Made by a program: the position numbers and the translations under genes
Source: Aphrophora alni
Taxonomy: Eukaryota > Arthropoda > Insecta > Hemiptera > Aphrophoridae
Direction of reading: 5' to 3'
NCBI GenBank assembly: GCA_963513935.1
Contig: OY740772.1
Location: 107,835,086 to 107,899,085, forward strand
Length of the DNA stretch: 64,000 nt
Notes under the pieces: model-generated
The model's database searches: none
What the model was told of the DNA's origin: nothing
Seen by the model: only the letters and a program-made list of their open reading frames with translations
In this document: one piece after another, positions 1 through 10,397 of the stretch
Numbering within the stretch: position 1 is the stretch's first letter
Layout of the letters: each line of letters opens with the position of its first letter

Positions 1-308
1 TGACTGTCTGTGAAGATCAGAATGTTCTTACCTGTGTATTTCATTATTAGATTCTCCTTGATACATTCAGAGATAGCACCTACTTCTGCTTGGAAAACAG
101 TAGCATGCTTACCTAGGCGCAGTACGATGGAACTCTCTGGGTTGAGCCCATTTATGCCACCGCCCGTACCAGTCTCCGTTTTCAAACCATCTGTGAACCA
201 GACTATATCCTGCTCGTTATATAACCTCCTTCCAGACTCCCATTCTTCCCTAGAGAAGATCATCGTCTTGAAAGGCTTATCTAATGAAACATTAGGTAGG
301 CCTATCAT
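1..308 (-). pseudogene. RNase H domain fragment of a non-LTR retrotransposon
   Basis: On the - strand an open frame runs from a Met codon at 308 off the left edge of the window. It is the RNase HI domain found near the C-terminus of I/LOA-type non-LTR ORF2 proteins, which removes RNA from the cDNA hybrid. The three acidic catalytic positions can be read: D in VWFTDG, E in VFQAEVGAI and D in ILIFTDS, with the glycine-rich GTGGGI segment between. A stop lies just upstream in the same frame, so the RT part is missing on this side and the piece is a 5'-truncated remnant. The + strand 100-residue ORF over the same bases is its shadow. The clade is inferred from the RNase H style only. Confidence 0.75.
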
Positions 309-367
309 GTGATCTTAGATTAGATTATTTAGAAGATCTTTTAGACTTTATGGGATCTGGGTAAGTA

Positions 368-369
<2 letters not shown>

Positions 370-429
<60 letters not shown>
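370..429. repeat. (TA)n microsatellite
   Basis: About 60 bases of uninterrupted TA dinucleotides. It generates a poly-Ile/Tyr antisense ORF that is not a gene. Confidence 0.97.
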
Positions 430-431
<2 letters not shown>

Positions 432-449
432 GAAGATGTACATTTCTGA

Positions 450-920
450 AAGAGTCTCCACTCGCTCCGCTCGTGCCGTTGACGCGACCCTGCCAGACTC
501 GTAACAAATATCTAATTTTTTTAGAAGGTTAGGTTAGGTTAGAAATTTCATAACTTCGCTAGCCGTCATCGTAGAATTGCTGGATTTCTATTATTACAAA
601 CAAAATTTAAATCTGCAATTTCGTTTATTTAATGTAGAGTGGTATAAATTGAATAACACACGAGATAAAACAAAAAACTTATTAAAGTGGCCAACTTTTT
701 GACATTTCCAATTACTGTACAGTAGATGTTTTTTGAAATTTAATAGACTCCTATATGAGCACTCCCATACTAAATTCCATGTTATTATCTTAATGTGTGC
801 GACCGATAACGTACAGAATACGACAACGTCGACGGACGGACAATATGTTGAAAATCACCGTCGGGATCGGTCAAAAAATATTGTCAAATTTTTGACGATT
901 ACCATACTTCCCCCTCATAA
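450..920 (+). repeat. B/C-family dispersed repeat, copy 1
   Basis: Begins with the B-family tail (CTCCACTCGCTCCGCTCGTG), a short GGTTAGGTTAGGTTAG run at about 525-541, then the C part with an ACCGATAACGTACAGA motif matching the GCTATCGTGCTTACGTA segment at 30.8 and 31.0 kb. Class unknown. The 64-residue ORF inside has no recognisable domain. Confidence 0.6.
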
Positions 921-1307
921 AACATAAATGCAAAATAAATTTGTCTGCATCTGTAAACATAAATGAGAAATTAATTACAAATACTTGTTCCTTTAATAAT
1001 GGTGTAACTTCAGTACGAATCACTGTAGAAACTTTATTGTTCTGTGATTGTAAACTGGTTTAAGTAATTAATCTGCACAATTAAACATAAATTCGATAAG
1101 TAATATTAGTGCTAGTTTTCAGAAATCGTAACGAGGTTGGAGTTTAATAAATATAATTTTAAATACAATAAATTGATTTTAAAAGAACATAGTTTTATCT
1201 AAGACATACCTACAATAAATATTTAATATTCTATTTTTCATTTTTAAACTATGTCACAACAGAATAATCATTTGGAGTGTTTGGTTATACTTTTTCCTTG
1301 TTGTTTA
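921..1307. other. AT-rich non-coding stretch
   Basis: No ORF, RNA gene or repeat was recognised here. Confidence 0.5.
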
Positions 1308-1520
1308 GATGTGAAAAACATCTCGGTAATTATAGCCTTATATGTTATAAATAAAGAAAAGATGAAGATAAAGATCTTTAATGCTTTGATTCTGTTAAGG
1401 TGGGAAGAGAACAAGAGTTAGACAAGACCTAATACGAAAGATGAGAGAGAGGGATCTAATCCAAGACAACATAAAAAAGTATAGTTCTTGCAAGGACCTC
1501 TCGGGATTACAAAGCCTTCC
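1308..1520 (-). repeat. A-family dispersed repeat, copy A1
   Basis: First member of the commonest repeat in the window. Read in family orientation, a member has: GGCAATCCCGAGG, TAGCTGGATCTACACC, a T-rich bit, GGGTTAGATCCCTCTC, TTTCATCTTTCCTATC, TTGACCAACTCTTGTTCTC, CCTGACGCTATTAGAGTATT, a T/C-rich tract, then a terminal hairpin-like AAGGCGATGATGACC...GGTTTTTCGCCTTT. About 18 copies in both orientations are seen. No ORF is shared. GGTTAGATCCC resembles a pol III B box, but no good A box is visible, so a SINE origin is only a possibility. A1 is complete but diverged. Confidence 0.8.
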
Positions 1521-1789
1521 TAACAGGTAGGTTTGCTGAAAGTGAGACTTTTGTTTTGTTTTCCAAACCACCCAAAGCCACTTTACATCCTGGAATAAAT
1601 ATTTTCACTATTCAAGTACATTGGGTACACCTTCTTGTGTGTGATTAAGAAAACTACTGTAGACTAATCATCGAAAAACATATTTAAAAAGAATGTAATA
1701 CCTGACACCTGTAAACAAATGAAAAATTTCACAAATATCAATGACAAATCAATAACTTGCACATGTGAATAAACACACTCTCAGGAGCG

Positions 1790-2000
1790 TACAGTGAGTA
1801 CGGACATCCTGAAGGACACAATCGGGATCTATACTATTTCATGTATCCTTGAATTAGATTAGAATTTCTTCTTCCCTAACAGATCTCTCTTGACCCAGAT
1901 ATTGTTCTTTCCCAACTACGGCGATATTAGAGTATTCGATAGCTAAAATTTGTTTAATGTTTCTTTTTTTATAAAACGAGAAGTTTTCGCCTTTTTAGTT
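1790..2000 (+). repeat. A-family copy A2
   Basis: Diverged copy that keeps the 3' terminal segment GAGAAGTTTTCGCCTTTTT. It lies 270 bases from A1 in opposite orientation. Confidence 0.8.
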
Positions 2001-3160
2001 TAATTTCAAGCAAGAAAATTACTTAACTAGAATAAAAATAATCATAAACAAGTTTCATAACTCTTGAAGTGGACTGAGTTCAAAGTTCAGATTAAGGAAT
2101 ATATGTAGGTTTTTGATATTCTACAACTAATTGTATACAATATACGATAATAATGATCTAAATAGTTACAAACCAAAGTTATTTTCAAGTTGACCCGGAC
2201 TCAGATCGTGTCTCGAATAAACAAAAGAAACTCGTACGAAACAAAACCCGTACAACTTGTCAGTGACACAAGATTTAATATCAGAAATTACGTTTCCAAC
2301 GCAAACTTTCCCTTTGATCTCATATTTGATTACTTTCAATTCCGTATGATTTATATTTTCTGGAAACCAAATAATCATTGGAAGCGAAGGGAGTTTGGAA
2401 GTGAATGTTGGTACTGACTTTCACTGCGACCATGTGGTTATGGTTCTGGTTCTGGTTACTCGGTTTACGATACTCGTATGTATAAGGATGCCCTTCGACG
2501 AGGTAAACATTAAGACAAAAAGGTTGTCGAACTCGTTTTATTTACTTACGAAATGATGCGTTAAAACACTGAAATACAATTTGCACCTGTAGTTGGATAA
2601 AAGCAGTCAATAAACACATTTTTCGTCATACTGTTTCAAAAACAGCTGTTTTCAATACATGCATTGAGATGCTAAAGTTGTTTTTTTTAGTCCTACGACC
2701 TAAAAACATCAGCTGAGGTTGAGGTCATCAGCTGTTACTTCGTTTATACGAATTAATTAACGATTTTAAAGCATCTATAAAAACAACCGATACTCTCGAT
2801 TGTAAATAACCGTTAAAACAGCTGTTACCATCGATTTGAAGGTAAAAGAGTTATAACATTTTAGTTTTTGTGAAATTGTTTTCTTATATTATTTGCAGTA
2901 TAACGAAAAATATAGTTCATCCCTTGGATCAAAAGAAGCTTTTCGATATTTGCTTATTTTCCGGCCTTGGCCGTTAAACTTGAGCTTGTAATGAAAAGCT
3001 TCACTTTTGGTCCTAGTGATGAAATATACTATTATATGGAATTTATGCCATGATTTTTATAAGAATACACATTTGTTATGGAAGAAAATACACACATACA
3101 GAATGTATGGAAATCAAAATATCCTTTCACAGTTACCTTTACTGATTTAATTCCTAGGAA
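2001..3160. other. Non-repetitive AT-rich stretch with a CAGCTG cluster
   Basis: No gene recognised. Four CAGCTG E-box hexamers fall between about 2644 and 2826. The overlapping 70-75 residue ORFs on both strands near 2.2 kb have no domain signal. Confidence 0.4.
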
Positions 3161-3165
3161 TTTTT

Positions 3166-3592
3166 TGGAGTAGAACTCTTACAGTTTTTAATAGATTTTG
3201 ACTTTTAAGGTGTTGTTGGATAGAACTCAGCCTGAAATTGTTTCCGCCAAAATTTCAAAAAGATACAAAATTAGAAGGGATGAAAGTTTCTACCATTAAC
3301 ACCCATTTTATTAAGGAACTTGGAACATCTGTAGGCCTAATTAAAAACATTTGGCTCTTAGTAAAAATTTGTTTTTATGAAGAAAAAAAAAGAAGGGGGG
3401 AAAAAAGCAAAAACATATGTTTTAGACTGCACTAATCAAATAATATCAGCAATTATTGATATAAACCAAAATAATGTAAAGCAAACTAAACAAAAATGTG
3501 GATATTTGTTACAGAAGTGTTATTATTTCTTTAGTGATTATTTGTTTTTGACAAAATTTAGTGTTTATCAGTTCGCTTTGACTGGCTTATGA
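3166..3592 (+). repeat. Direct repeat, copy 1 (matches the inside of the hAT element)
   Basis: About 390 bases beginning GGAGTAGAACTCTTACAG align nearly colinearly, with small indels, to 4024-4430 inside the neighbouring hAT element. Shared landmarks are GGTGTTGTTGGATAGAACTC, TCTGTAGGCCTAATTAAAAA and AAACAAAAATGTGGATATTT. It may be an older fragment of the same element family or local duplication. The short ORFs here are not conserved between the copies. Confidence 0.85.
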
Positions 3593-3760
3593 ATGTTTTT
3601 CAATAAGTTTTTTTAAGTTTGTTAATAGATTATGATATTTTTTTCCATGCAGTTTTTTAGGCTATTGGACTGTTTCTCATTGTACTTTTAACAGTAACAA
3701 TATCTCCAATTAGAGGGAACAGACATATACAGAAGGCGTGTTTATCACCGCAACTACATG

Positions 3761-3768
3761 AGAATTAT
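3761..3768 (+). repeat. Target site duplication, left copy (hAT element)
   Basis: AGAATTAT directly precedes the element end CATGGGCGTCATC; the identical octamer follows the right end. Confidence 0.85.
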
Positions 3769-4635
3769 CATGGGCGTCATCACAAGTTCATTATTGGGGG
3801 GGGGGGACATGCCGGGGGTCTAGTGGTATGGAAATATTTTTAAATTAAACTTCTCAAAACATCTTTTTTATGCATTTATTTTAATATTTTGTCAGCAAAT
3901 GAAGTACACTAAAACAATAAATCTAATTATTATAACTTTTTTAAGCTGAGCGGAGAAACAAACCTTCTGCGCAATGAGTCAGATCAGATTCAAGACGAGA
4001 CGACGATACTCCACACCAACATGTGGAGTAGAACTCTTACAGTTTTTAATCGATTTTGACTTTTGAGGTGTTGTTGGATAGAACTCAGCCAGAAGTTGTT
4101 TCCGCCAAAATTTTAAAAAGATACAAAATTAGAAAGGAAAAGTTTCTACCATTAACACCACGCTATTTTTATTAAGAAACTTGGAACATCTGTAGGCCTA
4201 ATTAAAAACATTGGGCTCTATAGTAAAAATTTGTTTTTATTAAGAAAAAAAAAGAAGAAAAAAAAAGCAAAAACATATGTTTTAGACTACACTAATCAAA
4301 TAATATGAGCAATTATTGATATAAACAAAATTAATGTAAAGCAAACTAAACAAAAATGTGGATATTTGTTAAAGAAGTGTTTTTTTTTTGTTTTTTTTTT
4401 TTAGTGATTATTTGTTTAACCTTAGCCATATTGTTTTTATGGCTTTATTGCATACAACTATTCAAAATTAATTCTATTTGCGTTTGTAACAGAAATGTAA
4501 TGTTAAAAACCCTAGTAAAGACAAAGCCCGATGTTTACCTTTTAAAGTTTTAAGTAAATCATTCGTTTTTAGCAAAAATATTTTTACATCTCAAATATTG
4601 GGGGGCGCGTCCCCCCCCCCGGCGATGACGCCCTG
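3769..4635 (+). mobile_element. Non-autonomous hAT-type DNA transposon, 867 bp
   Basis: Left end CATGGGCGTCATCAC and right end GGCGATGACGCCCTG are inverted repeats (reverse complement of the right end: CAGGGCGTCATCGCC). Both ends continue into a G-run or C-run (ten or more bases). A perfect 8-bp duplication flanks it, the length made by hAT transposases, and CA...TG ends fit that superfamily. No transposase ORF is present, so mobilisation would need a partner in trans. The interior 4024-4570 duplicates sequence just outside the element. Confidence 0.85.
4024..4570 (+). repeat. Direct repeat, copy 2, inside the hAT element
   Basis: Counterpart of 3166-3592. It has longer poly-A and poly-T runs (around 4245-4265 and 4380-4402) and scattered substitutions. 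Confidence 0.85.
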
Positions 4636-4643
4636 AGAATTAT
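4636..4643 (+). repeat. Target site duplication, right copy (hAT element)
   Basis: AGAATTAT immediately after the CCCTG terminus; identical to 3761-3768. Confidence 0.85.
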
Positions 4644-4828
4644 GCGTGGATTTAACAATGAGGAAACTAACATTCCTATAAACGAGCACTAAGGTTGCCA
4701 GCTGAAGTTATACCATTTATAATTGAACCAATCAAATCAATTTACAACAGTGTTCAAATTAAAACTTTTATATATAATAGTTCGATTTCTAGGAATGTTC
4801 TAATAACCCTAGTTATTATTTAACCTTT

Positions 4829-4905
4829 AGAGGCCCACTTTAGTGAATATAGGCTTGGAAATCCCGAGAGAATTAAGCTGGATCTACATCTTTTTTGACG
4901 TTGAA
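4829..4905 (+). repeat. A-family copy A3, 5' fragment
   Basis: Only the start of the family remains: GGCTTGGAAATCCCGAGAG and AAGCTGGATCTACATC, followed by T-rich sequence. Confidence 0.65.
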
Positions 4906-5565
4906 TTGTAAATTATTATAATAGTTTTGAATTATCCTACATAAATAACAGCCATTTTTTTTATATTATAAGCAGTAAAATTTTAATCCTCATCCTTTTT
5001 ACACATTAAAATAGATTTACCCTCAACCAAGACCCACACTTTGCAATAAAAGAATCTGACAGTTTGTTAACCTCACTTTCCCACGCGCGGTCACGATTTA
5101 AAAGTCATCTTGAATGAATTCGAATCTACTCTCAATTAACCACACAGACGTTTCCTAAAATATTTGAACGGTTCGACGTTAATGACACGAGGCAGGTTGA
5201 TGTAATAACGTTGAAACCGCACTTTTGATAATCAAAACACCGACCTTCGTCCGACAAAAGTGGGGAATATTTGTTTGTTTGAGCTCGGATACAACATTAG
5301 GACTATAATAGGATTCGAGTAGCGGATAATGTATCAGTCATTGTGACAACGTTTTAAATTAATATAATAACGACTCCGCAAAACCAGAAACCTAAGGTCA
5401 AGGACTTGGTGGAAGAGGACTTTGCGGTTTTGCTTTATTCATTCATTTATTTAATGTTGTAACGAGTTAATATTATTATTTATTTGTTATTATGTTTTAT
5501 ATTCGTTTAAATTAAATATTTTTCTTTCATTAAATAACAGCATTGGTTGTTTAAATAAGAATTTC
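4906..5565. other. Non-coding stretch, nothing recognised
   Basis: AT-rich, with no ORF above 60 codons and no repeat recognised. Confidence 0.5.
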
Positions 5566-5775
5566 TTAATATTTATCTCATATTTAAATATATTAAATGT
5601 TGAGCTTGACTTATGAGAAAAATTATACAGTATAACTAACACACAGAACACAATTCTCACAAAAAATACGCCTAAGTATCAGACGCGTTTCAACGACAAG
5701 GTCGTCCTCCTCAGTGATACACGAGCTACACCAATCAAACTATATAACTCACGAGTTATTTATGTTGTTCTACAT
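5566..5775 (-). mobile_element. H-family short element with hammerhead motif (copy H1)
   Basis: Same element as at 34.25 kb, in opposite orientation. Shared blocks include TTTGATT-GTGTAGCTCGTG before the ribozyme and TTAGGCGTATTTTTTGTGAG plus GTTCTGTGTGTTAGTTATAC after it. An arm TATTAAATGTTGAGCTTGAC (5592-5611) lies beyond the 3' end. In the 34.25-kb copy the same arm lies beyond the 5' end in inverted sense, so the complete element probably had terminal inverted repeats and each copy lost one. Confidence 0.7.
5676..5720 (-). ncRNA. Type I hammerhead ribozyme motif
   Basis: Read on the - strand: stem I strand GTATCA (5720-5715), CTGAGGA (5714-5708), a 16-nt stem II hairpin with ACGAC/GTCGT pairing, GAAAC (5691-5687), GC, GTC (5684-5682), stem I strand TGATAC (5681-5676). 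All core positions CTGANGA, GAAA and a GUC cleavage triplet are intact and stem I pairs over six bases. One extra G sits between CTGAGGA and stem II. Stem III is only A-C/G-T around two bases, as in hammerheads of Penelope-like elements that work best as dimers. Activity is inferred, not shown. Confidence 0.7.
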
Positions 5776-6377
5776 ATCACAACCAGTTTGGGCCTACCAA
5801 ACATTAAGACAATAGTGATACAGTAATTATATTTAAAGGATCTGCTACTATTATAATTGTATGTTGAGGCTCGGTAAATACAATAAACGCCTATCAACTT
5901 GTTTTTATTACGATTTATTTAAGGTGCAACCGACAACTTAAACCTCATAAAACATTTAATTGCAAGAATGAGATCATTTATCATTAAAAAGTGACTCAAT
6001 GTATCCGTCATAAAATAATTATAACACTAGGGTCTCTTTGAACAGCCTAGCCTTACTCTAGAAAAACTGTATCCACAACAATTAGACTGATCATAGCTTA
6101 ATTAAAATTATTTATTTTACATTGCAGCAATATCATAGGTAGGTTTCATTATATTTTATATTTAAACAGATCGGTTTACTTCAATCAAAACTAATCTAAC
6201 CTCGCGGCGTTATGTACCAAAAAAACTAACCTAAATATTTAAAAAAATCCATAATCCTGAAAATGAAAAATTTCTTTTTTTTAATAATATTTAAAAAAAG
6301 TTGTTAATAATATAAATCAAAATATTAAAAAGAAAAATGTTAAATATTCCAATAAATAACTTTTTTCTTCTTGTTAT
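5776..6377. other. Non-coding stretch, nothing recognised
   Basis: AT-rich, with no supported gene or repeat. Confidence 0.5.
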
Positions 6378-6635
6378 TTAGAAGGCGAAATCTCTCAATC
6401 ATCATCGCCATCTAAAAAAAAAATGAAAAGAGTACAAAATAAAAACCTCTAGCCCTTGAATACTCTAATAGCGTCAGGGTCGGTAGCGTAAGATAACAAG
6501 AGTTGGTCAACTGACATCTGATACAAAGATGAAAGGGTGGGATCTAACCTAAAACTACATGAAACAAATGTAGGTTAAGCTAGGTTACCTCGGGATTGCC
6601 AAGTCTCTACCAAAAATTGTGAGCCTCAGAGGGGA
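6378..6635 (-). repeat. A-family copy A4
   Basis: One of the most complete copies. Its 3' terminal hairpin arms are AAGGCGAAATCTCTC and the TCATCATCGCC counterpart. The core ATACTCTAATAGCGTCAGGG and CTCGGGATTGCCAAG are clear. Confidence 0.85.
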
Positions 6636-6922
6636 GTAATAAAGCCTAACAATTCTACCAAACAAGGAGTATAGATCTGTTAAGACGAAATATATTTATT
6701 ACTTAAAAAAGAAGAAATTTTTTTATTTTTTTTAACATATAAATTGACAGTTGCAGCTCTGTAGTGTTGGATCCTCAACTATTCTCGGAAAAATATTTTG
6801 CGAGGAAATTATACCAATTTAGATAGAGAACTGTGCATTAAATAGGCTTATCTTCTTTTATTTACTTTACAATATTTAAGGTATCTTGACAGAACTGTAT
6901 ACTGTATTCACATCAGGTAGAC

Positions 6923-6925
<3 letters not shown>

Positions 6926-6983
<58 letters not shown>
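6926..6983. repeat. (TA)n microsatellite
   Basis: About 58 bases of TA repeats. Confidence 0.97.
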
Positions 6984-6989
<6 letters not shown>

Positions 6990-7235
6990 TTTCTAGTATA
7001 ACTTCAAAACTTAGGCTTATATTACTAAAACTAGTACCTCTACTATCAGAATAAGAAACACATTAAATAATGTTAAAATTCTTTTAATGTACTTTTCTTA
7101 ATATTGTATTGCAATTAATTTTACAGATATTTATTTAGTTCTTTCCTTTTACTCTTATCTCGGGTTCTTTACATGGGTTGGTGGCCTCTATTTAATATGT
7201 AATTTTAATCAAGGTATAATTTCTATAACTACAGG

Positions 7236-7282
<47 letters not shown>
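7236..7282. repeat. (TA)n microsatellite
   Basis: About 46 bases of TA repeats. Confidence 0.97.
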
Positions 7283-7285
<3 letters not shown>

Positions 7286-8400
7286 GGTTCTTAAATTACG
7301 ATTTATTAAAGTTCAAATTAAGTTCAAATATTATTTAGGATTCAAAAATTTATACAGTTCTCATAGATATTAATTAATTTTGTGGTTTCTCCTTGTTACA
7401 AATGAAATGGATTATTATTACCTCAAATTCTGTGGTTTACTTCAAATTGATATATTATTATACAAATATACTTGCAGTTCTCTTATATTTGATACTTATA
7501 TTCTTCTGTGTAGAATTATTTTAAATATGGTTATTCCACAAGTATAAATACATGTAACATTTACCAAATCTGTACTGGTACTGATTTTTTTTTTTTATTA
7601 ATTAAGAATGGAAAATTTAATTAATTGTTCTCCCGGGTTTAACTGCCTCACTTATCAAAAGTCTGTGATTCGTCTTTACAATGGCATTGGTTTTATATAA
7701 AATATAGTTTTTTTTTAAACATGTTCACCTTTCTTTTCACTAAACTTGTTTTACCATTATAATTGGCGATAGTTGTCCATAATTTTACATTAATTAAATA
7801 GTTTCTTTAGTTCTTTATACTTTATATATTATATATAATTTATTATTACATCGATTTGCAATTTCTGACTTGCATTGGAACAGCTGTTGTGTGGTAGTCT
7901 CCATTTAATATTAATTTGATCTATTCATTTTACTTTTAGGCTAGTTCAGTTTTAAATAGTTTTGTTCATAGTAACCATTACCATATATAAAATATCCATT
8001 TCACTAAACACTTTCCCCTTTTATCAAACTGATTCTTAATTCAACCTAGTTTCACAATTTTATTTATATCTATATTATACCACCATGAAATAAAGTTACA
8101 TCAAAATATTTACAATGTTTGTATTTTAGGTTATCTTACCAATGTTATTAACAAATTGTTTATCAAATTAGGTAGGTATAAATATCTAAGGTAAGTTTTA
8201 ACTAATTTAATTCTTATTTATCTAATAATGCTTACTTCATAATTATTTATTTAAGTTACTTATGGTTATTTTAAGCTCTAGACTTTTAGTTAACTTTTGA
8301 CATTCATTTATATAGGCCTAGCCTGTTAATTTATATTGACATTATTTATGCTTTTTAATTCATTTAGGCCACCAAATTAAGTTATCAATTTATATAAATG

Positions 8401-8405
<5 letters not shown>

Positions 8406-8458
<53 letters not shown>

Positions 8459-8460
8459 TA
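8406..8460. repeat. (TA)n microsatellite
   Basis: About 55 bases of TA repeats with one interruption (ACATATAT), ending about 100 bases before the jockey insertion. Confidence 0.95.
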
Positions 8461-8548
8461 TTTAACAGATTGTTAATACTTTCATCTGCGAGTCCATTAC
8501 GTGCATTTACACTATCTTATAAGTTTCTTGTTTCTTAATATAGAGCTC

Positions 8549-8559
8549 ATAAGGAGCTC
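8549..8559 (+). repeat. Target site duplication, left copy (jockey element)
   Basis: ATAAGGAGCTC precedes the G-rich 5' end of the element and recurs exactly at 13211-13221 after the A-rich tail. The first two or three bases could partly belong to the tail on the right side. Confidence 0.85.
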
Positions 8560-8818
8560 GGGGGTGAACGGGAGTGATGATGCGTAGTTGCTGAACACCT
8601 AGCAACGTAACATAAGAACTTAACAAGAAAGTTCTCTTAGCCTCTCTCACTCCAACTCCAGCACTTAACCTACTAGAGGTGCCCCTGTCAAGCTGAGTAA
8701 CCCAGTGGAAGATTGGGTGTTAACCCCAGTGGGAAGCTGGGTCAGTGAACAGATATGTGCTGGGGGGACTGGGGATTAACCCAGTTTTCTCTCTTCCGTT
8801 TAATGGAAACTTAAGGCA
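8560..8818 (+). promoter_or_regulatory. 5' UTR / likely internal promoter of the jockey element
   Basis: This 259-base leader starts with a G run and is richer in GC than its surroundings. It contains repeated CCCAGT...CTGGG motifs (AACCCAGTGG, ACCCCAGTGGG, AACCCAGTTTT) between about 8698 and 8785. Elements of this clade are known to carry internal pol II promoters at the 5' end; a promoter here is inferred from that. Confidence 0.5.
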
Positions 8819-10396
8819 ATGGAGAAAACAAATACGGAAATACGTACCCCAGGTGGTAATTTGATTAATTCAAAGAATCCATCCTCTTCGGAGGCCGGCC
8901 CCACGGATTCTGGGGGGGGCCAACTATTGCTTGAGAGCGATCCATTTAGGAAAAGTCTCATGATTCAACGTTCTCCAAAGAACAGTGCAAATACAGAAAA
9001 TTATTGTAAATTGGAAGAAGAAAATAACGAACTAAGAAAAAGACTGAACGAAGTAGAGCTTTTGATTAAAACATTAAAGAAAGAAGTATCAGATCTGAAA
9101 ACAGAAAATAAGGAATTAAGAACTCTTCATTTATCAAACAAGAAGGAAAAGCTAAAAATTGTATCTGAAGAAAAGCAATATCAGAGTGCGATAAGTAGAA
9201 TGGACGGTTCCCAAGAATACTACACAGATGAGGATGAATTAGCTAAAGAAACAGAGTGGATAAGATCTAAAAACAAAACATCAACATCAAGAAGAGTAAA
9301 AAAAAGAAAAGCTGAAGATTCCCCTGAAAATGAAAAAAATGGTAATAGAACACCTCAAAAGGGAAAGCCCAGTAAAGTAGAGGCGAAGCAGGACAAGATA
9401 ACAAGAGATAAACCACCTCCACCTATTAATGTGGTTGGAATTAAAGATTTTGCTTCAATTAAAGCATTAGTAAATGACTTTGATAAAGATAAGACAATTA
9501 AAATTGTTTCACTCAGCAATGATGTCTGGAAAATTAATACTCCCGACTCAGAGACTTATAGGACCCTGGCGACCAAACTGAACAGAGACGGGTTACAGTG
9601 GTACACATATGAGGATAAAAAAGACAGACCCATTAAAGTTATGGCAAGAGGGCTTCACCCTACGTGTTCTAAGCAAGATATAATTGAAGAAATAAAGGAG
9701 AGTGCTCAATTGAAAATAATCGATGCTGTAAATATTATCAAAAAAGAAAGAAGTTCAGGCAAAGATGGAAATGAAATACTCTGCAAAAAAGGGCTTCCAT
9801 TATTTATGCTTACATTTGATAATAACGAAGACATAGGGAAAATCTATAATATCAAATCCATCTTGCATATGAAAGTTAAAATTGAACCCTTAAGGAAAAC
9901 TACAAATCAGATACCGCAATGTAAAAACTGCCAAGGGTTTAACCACACAACAAAGTATTGTCACCGGGAACCTAGATGCGTAAAGTGTACAGGGAGGCAT
10001 GCTACTCAGCAGTGTGATATAAATAAAGATACACCTCCAAAATGTGTCAACTGTGGAGGGCAGCATCCTGCTAACTATCGAGGATGTGAGGTAGCAAAAG
10101 AATTGCAAAGGATCCGAAACAAAGTTAGTAACCCTCAACAAAGGGATAGACAAGAACGTGAGACATTAAAATACACGACAAAAATACCAGCAGAACGGGA
10201 AGCAAATGAAAGCGATAGAACTTTTTCGCAAGCAGTCCAGGCTAAACATGTTAGAAGGGAAAATGTAGACGAGAATAGTGTCCTCGAAAAAGTATTACAG
10301 AGATTAGAAGTTATAGAAAAACGGCTAGACTCTAACGATAAAAAATTTGAAGAGGTTCTCATAAACCTTACTGATATTAACAGATATTTTACATAA
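8819..10396 (+). CDS. Jockey-type ORF1, gag-like nucleic-acid-binding protein (525 aa)
   Basis: ORF1 protein binds the element RNA and forms the ribonucleoprotein. From the N-terminus: a Ser/Gly-rich region; a long charged coiled coil about residues 60-125 (repeated Glu/Leu/Lys); a basic Lys/Arg-rich stretch about 150-200; a pre-zinc-knuckle RRM-like domain about 270-365 starting at IKVMARGLHP; then three CCHC knuckles at about 368-421 (CKNCQGFNHTTKYC, CVKCTGRHATQQC, CVNCGGQH...C). A second amphipathic coiled coil ends the protein. This order is typical of Jockey-clade ORF1. The Met at 8819 is the first in the frame after the leader. The antisense ORFs within are shadows. The frame is intact. 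Confidence 0.93.
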   Translation: MEKTNTEIRTPGGNLINSKNPSSSEAGPTDSGGGQLLLESDPFRKSLMIQRSPKNSANTENYCKLEEENNELRKRLNEVELLIKTLKKEVSDLKTENKELRTLHLSNKKEKLKIVSEEKQYQSAISRMDGSQEYYTDEDELAKETEWIRSKNKTSTSRRVKKRKAEDSPENEKNGNRTPQKGKPSKVEAKQDKITRDKPPPPINVVGIKDFASIKALVNDFDKDKTIKIVSLSNDVWKINTPDSETYRTLATKLNRDGLQWYTYEDKKDRPIKVMARGLHPTCSKQDIIEEIKESAQLKIIDAVNIIKKERSSGKDGNEILCKKGLPLFMLTFDNNEDIGKIYNIKSILHMKVKIEPLRKTTNQIPQCKNCQGFNHTTKYCHREPRCVKCTGRHATQQCDINKDTPPKCVNCGGQHPANYRGCEVAKELQRIRNKVSNPQQRDRQERETLKYTTKIPAEREANESDRTFSQAVQAKHVRRENVDENSVLEKVLQRLEVIEKRLDSNDKKFEEVLINLTDINRYFT

Positions 10397-10397
10397 A

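Larger units (their letters stand above)
6636..8545. other. Long AT-rich non-coding stretch
   Basis: No gene recognised. It holds three long (TA)n tracts (listed separately) and scattered TAGGCCTA-like hexamers. Confidence 0.5.

Noticed and set aside
1308..1520. A family as a tRNA-derived SINE
   Set aside because: A B-box-like GGTTAGATCCC exists, but no convincing A box at the right distance, no tRNA fold and no consistent tail; left unclassified.
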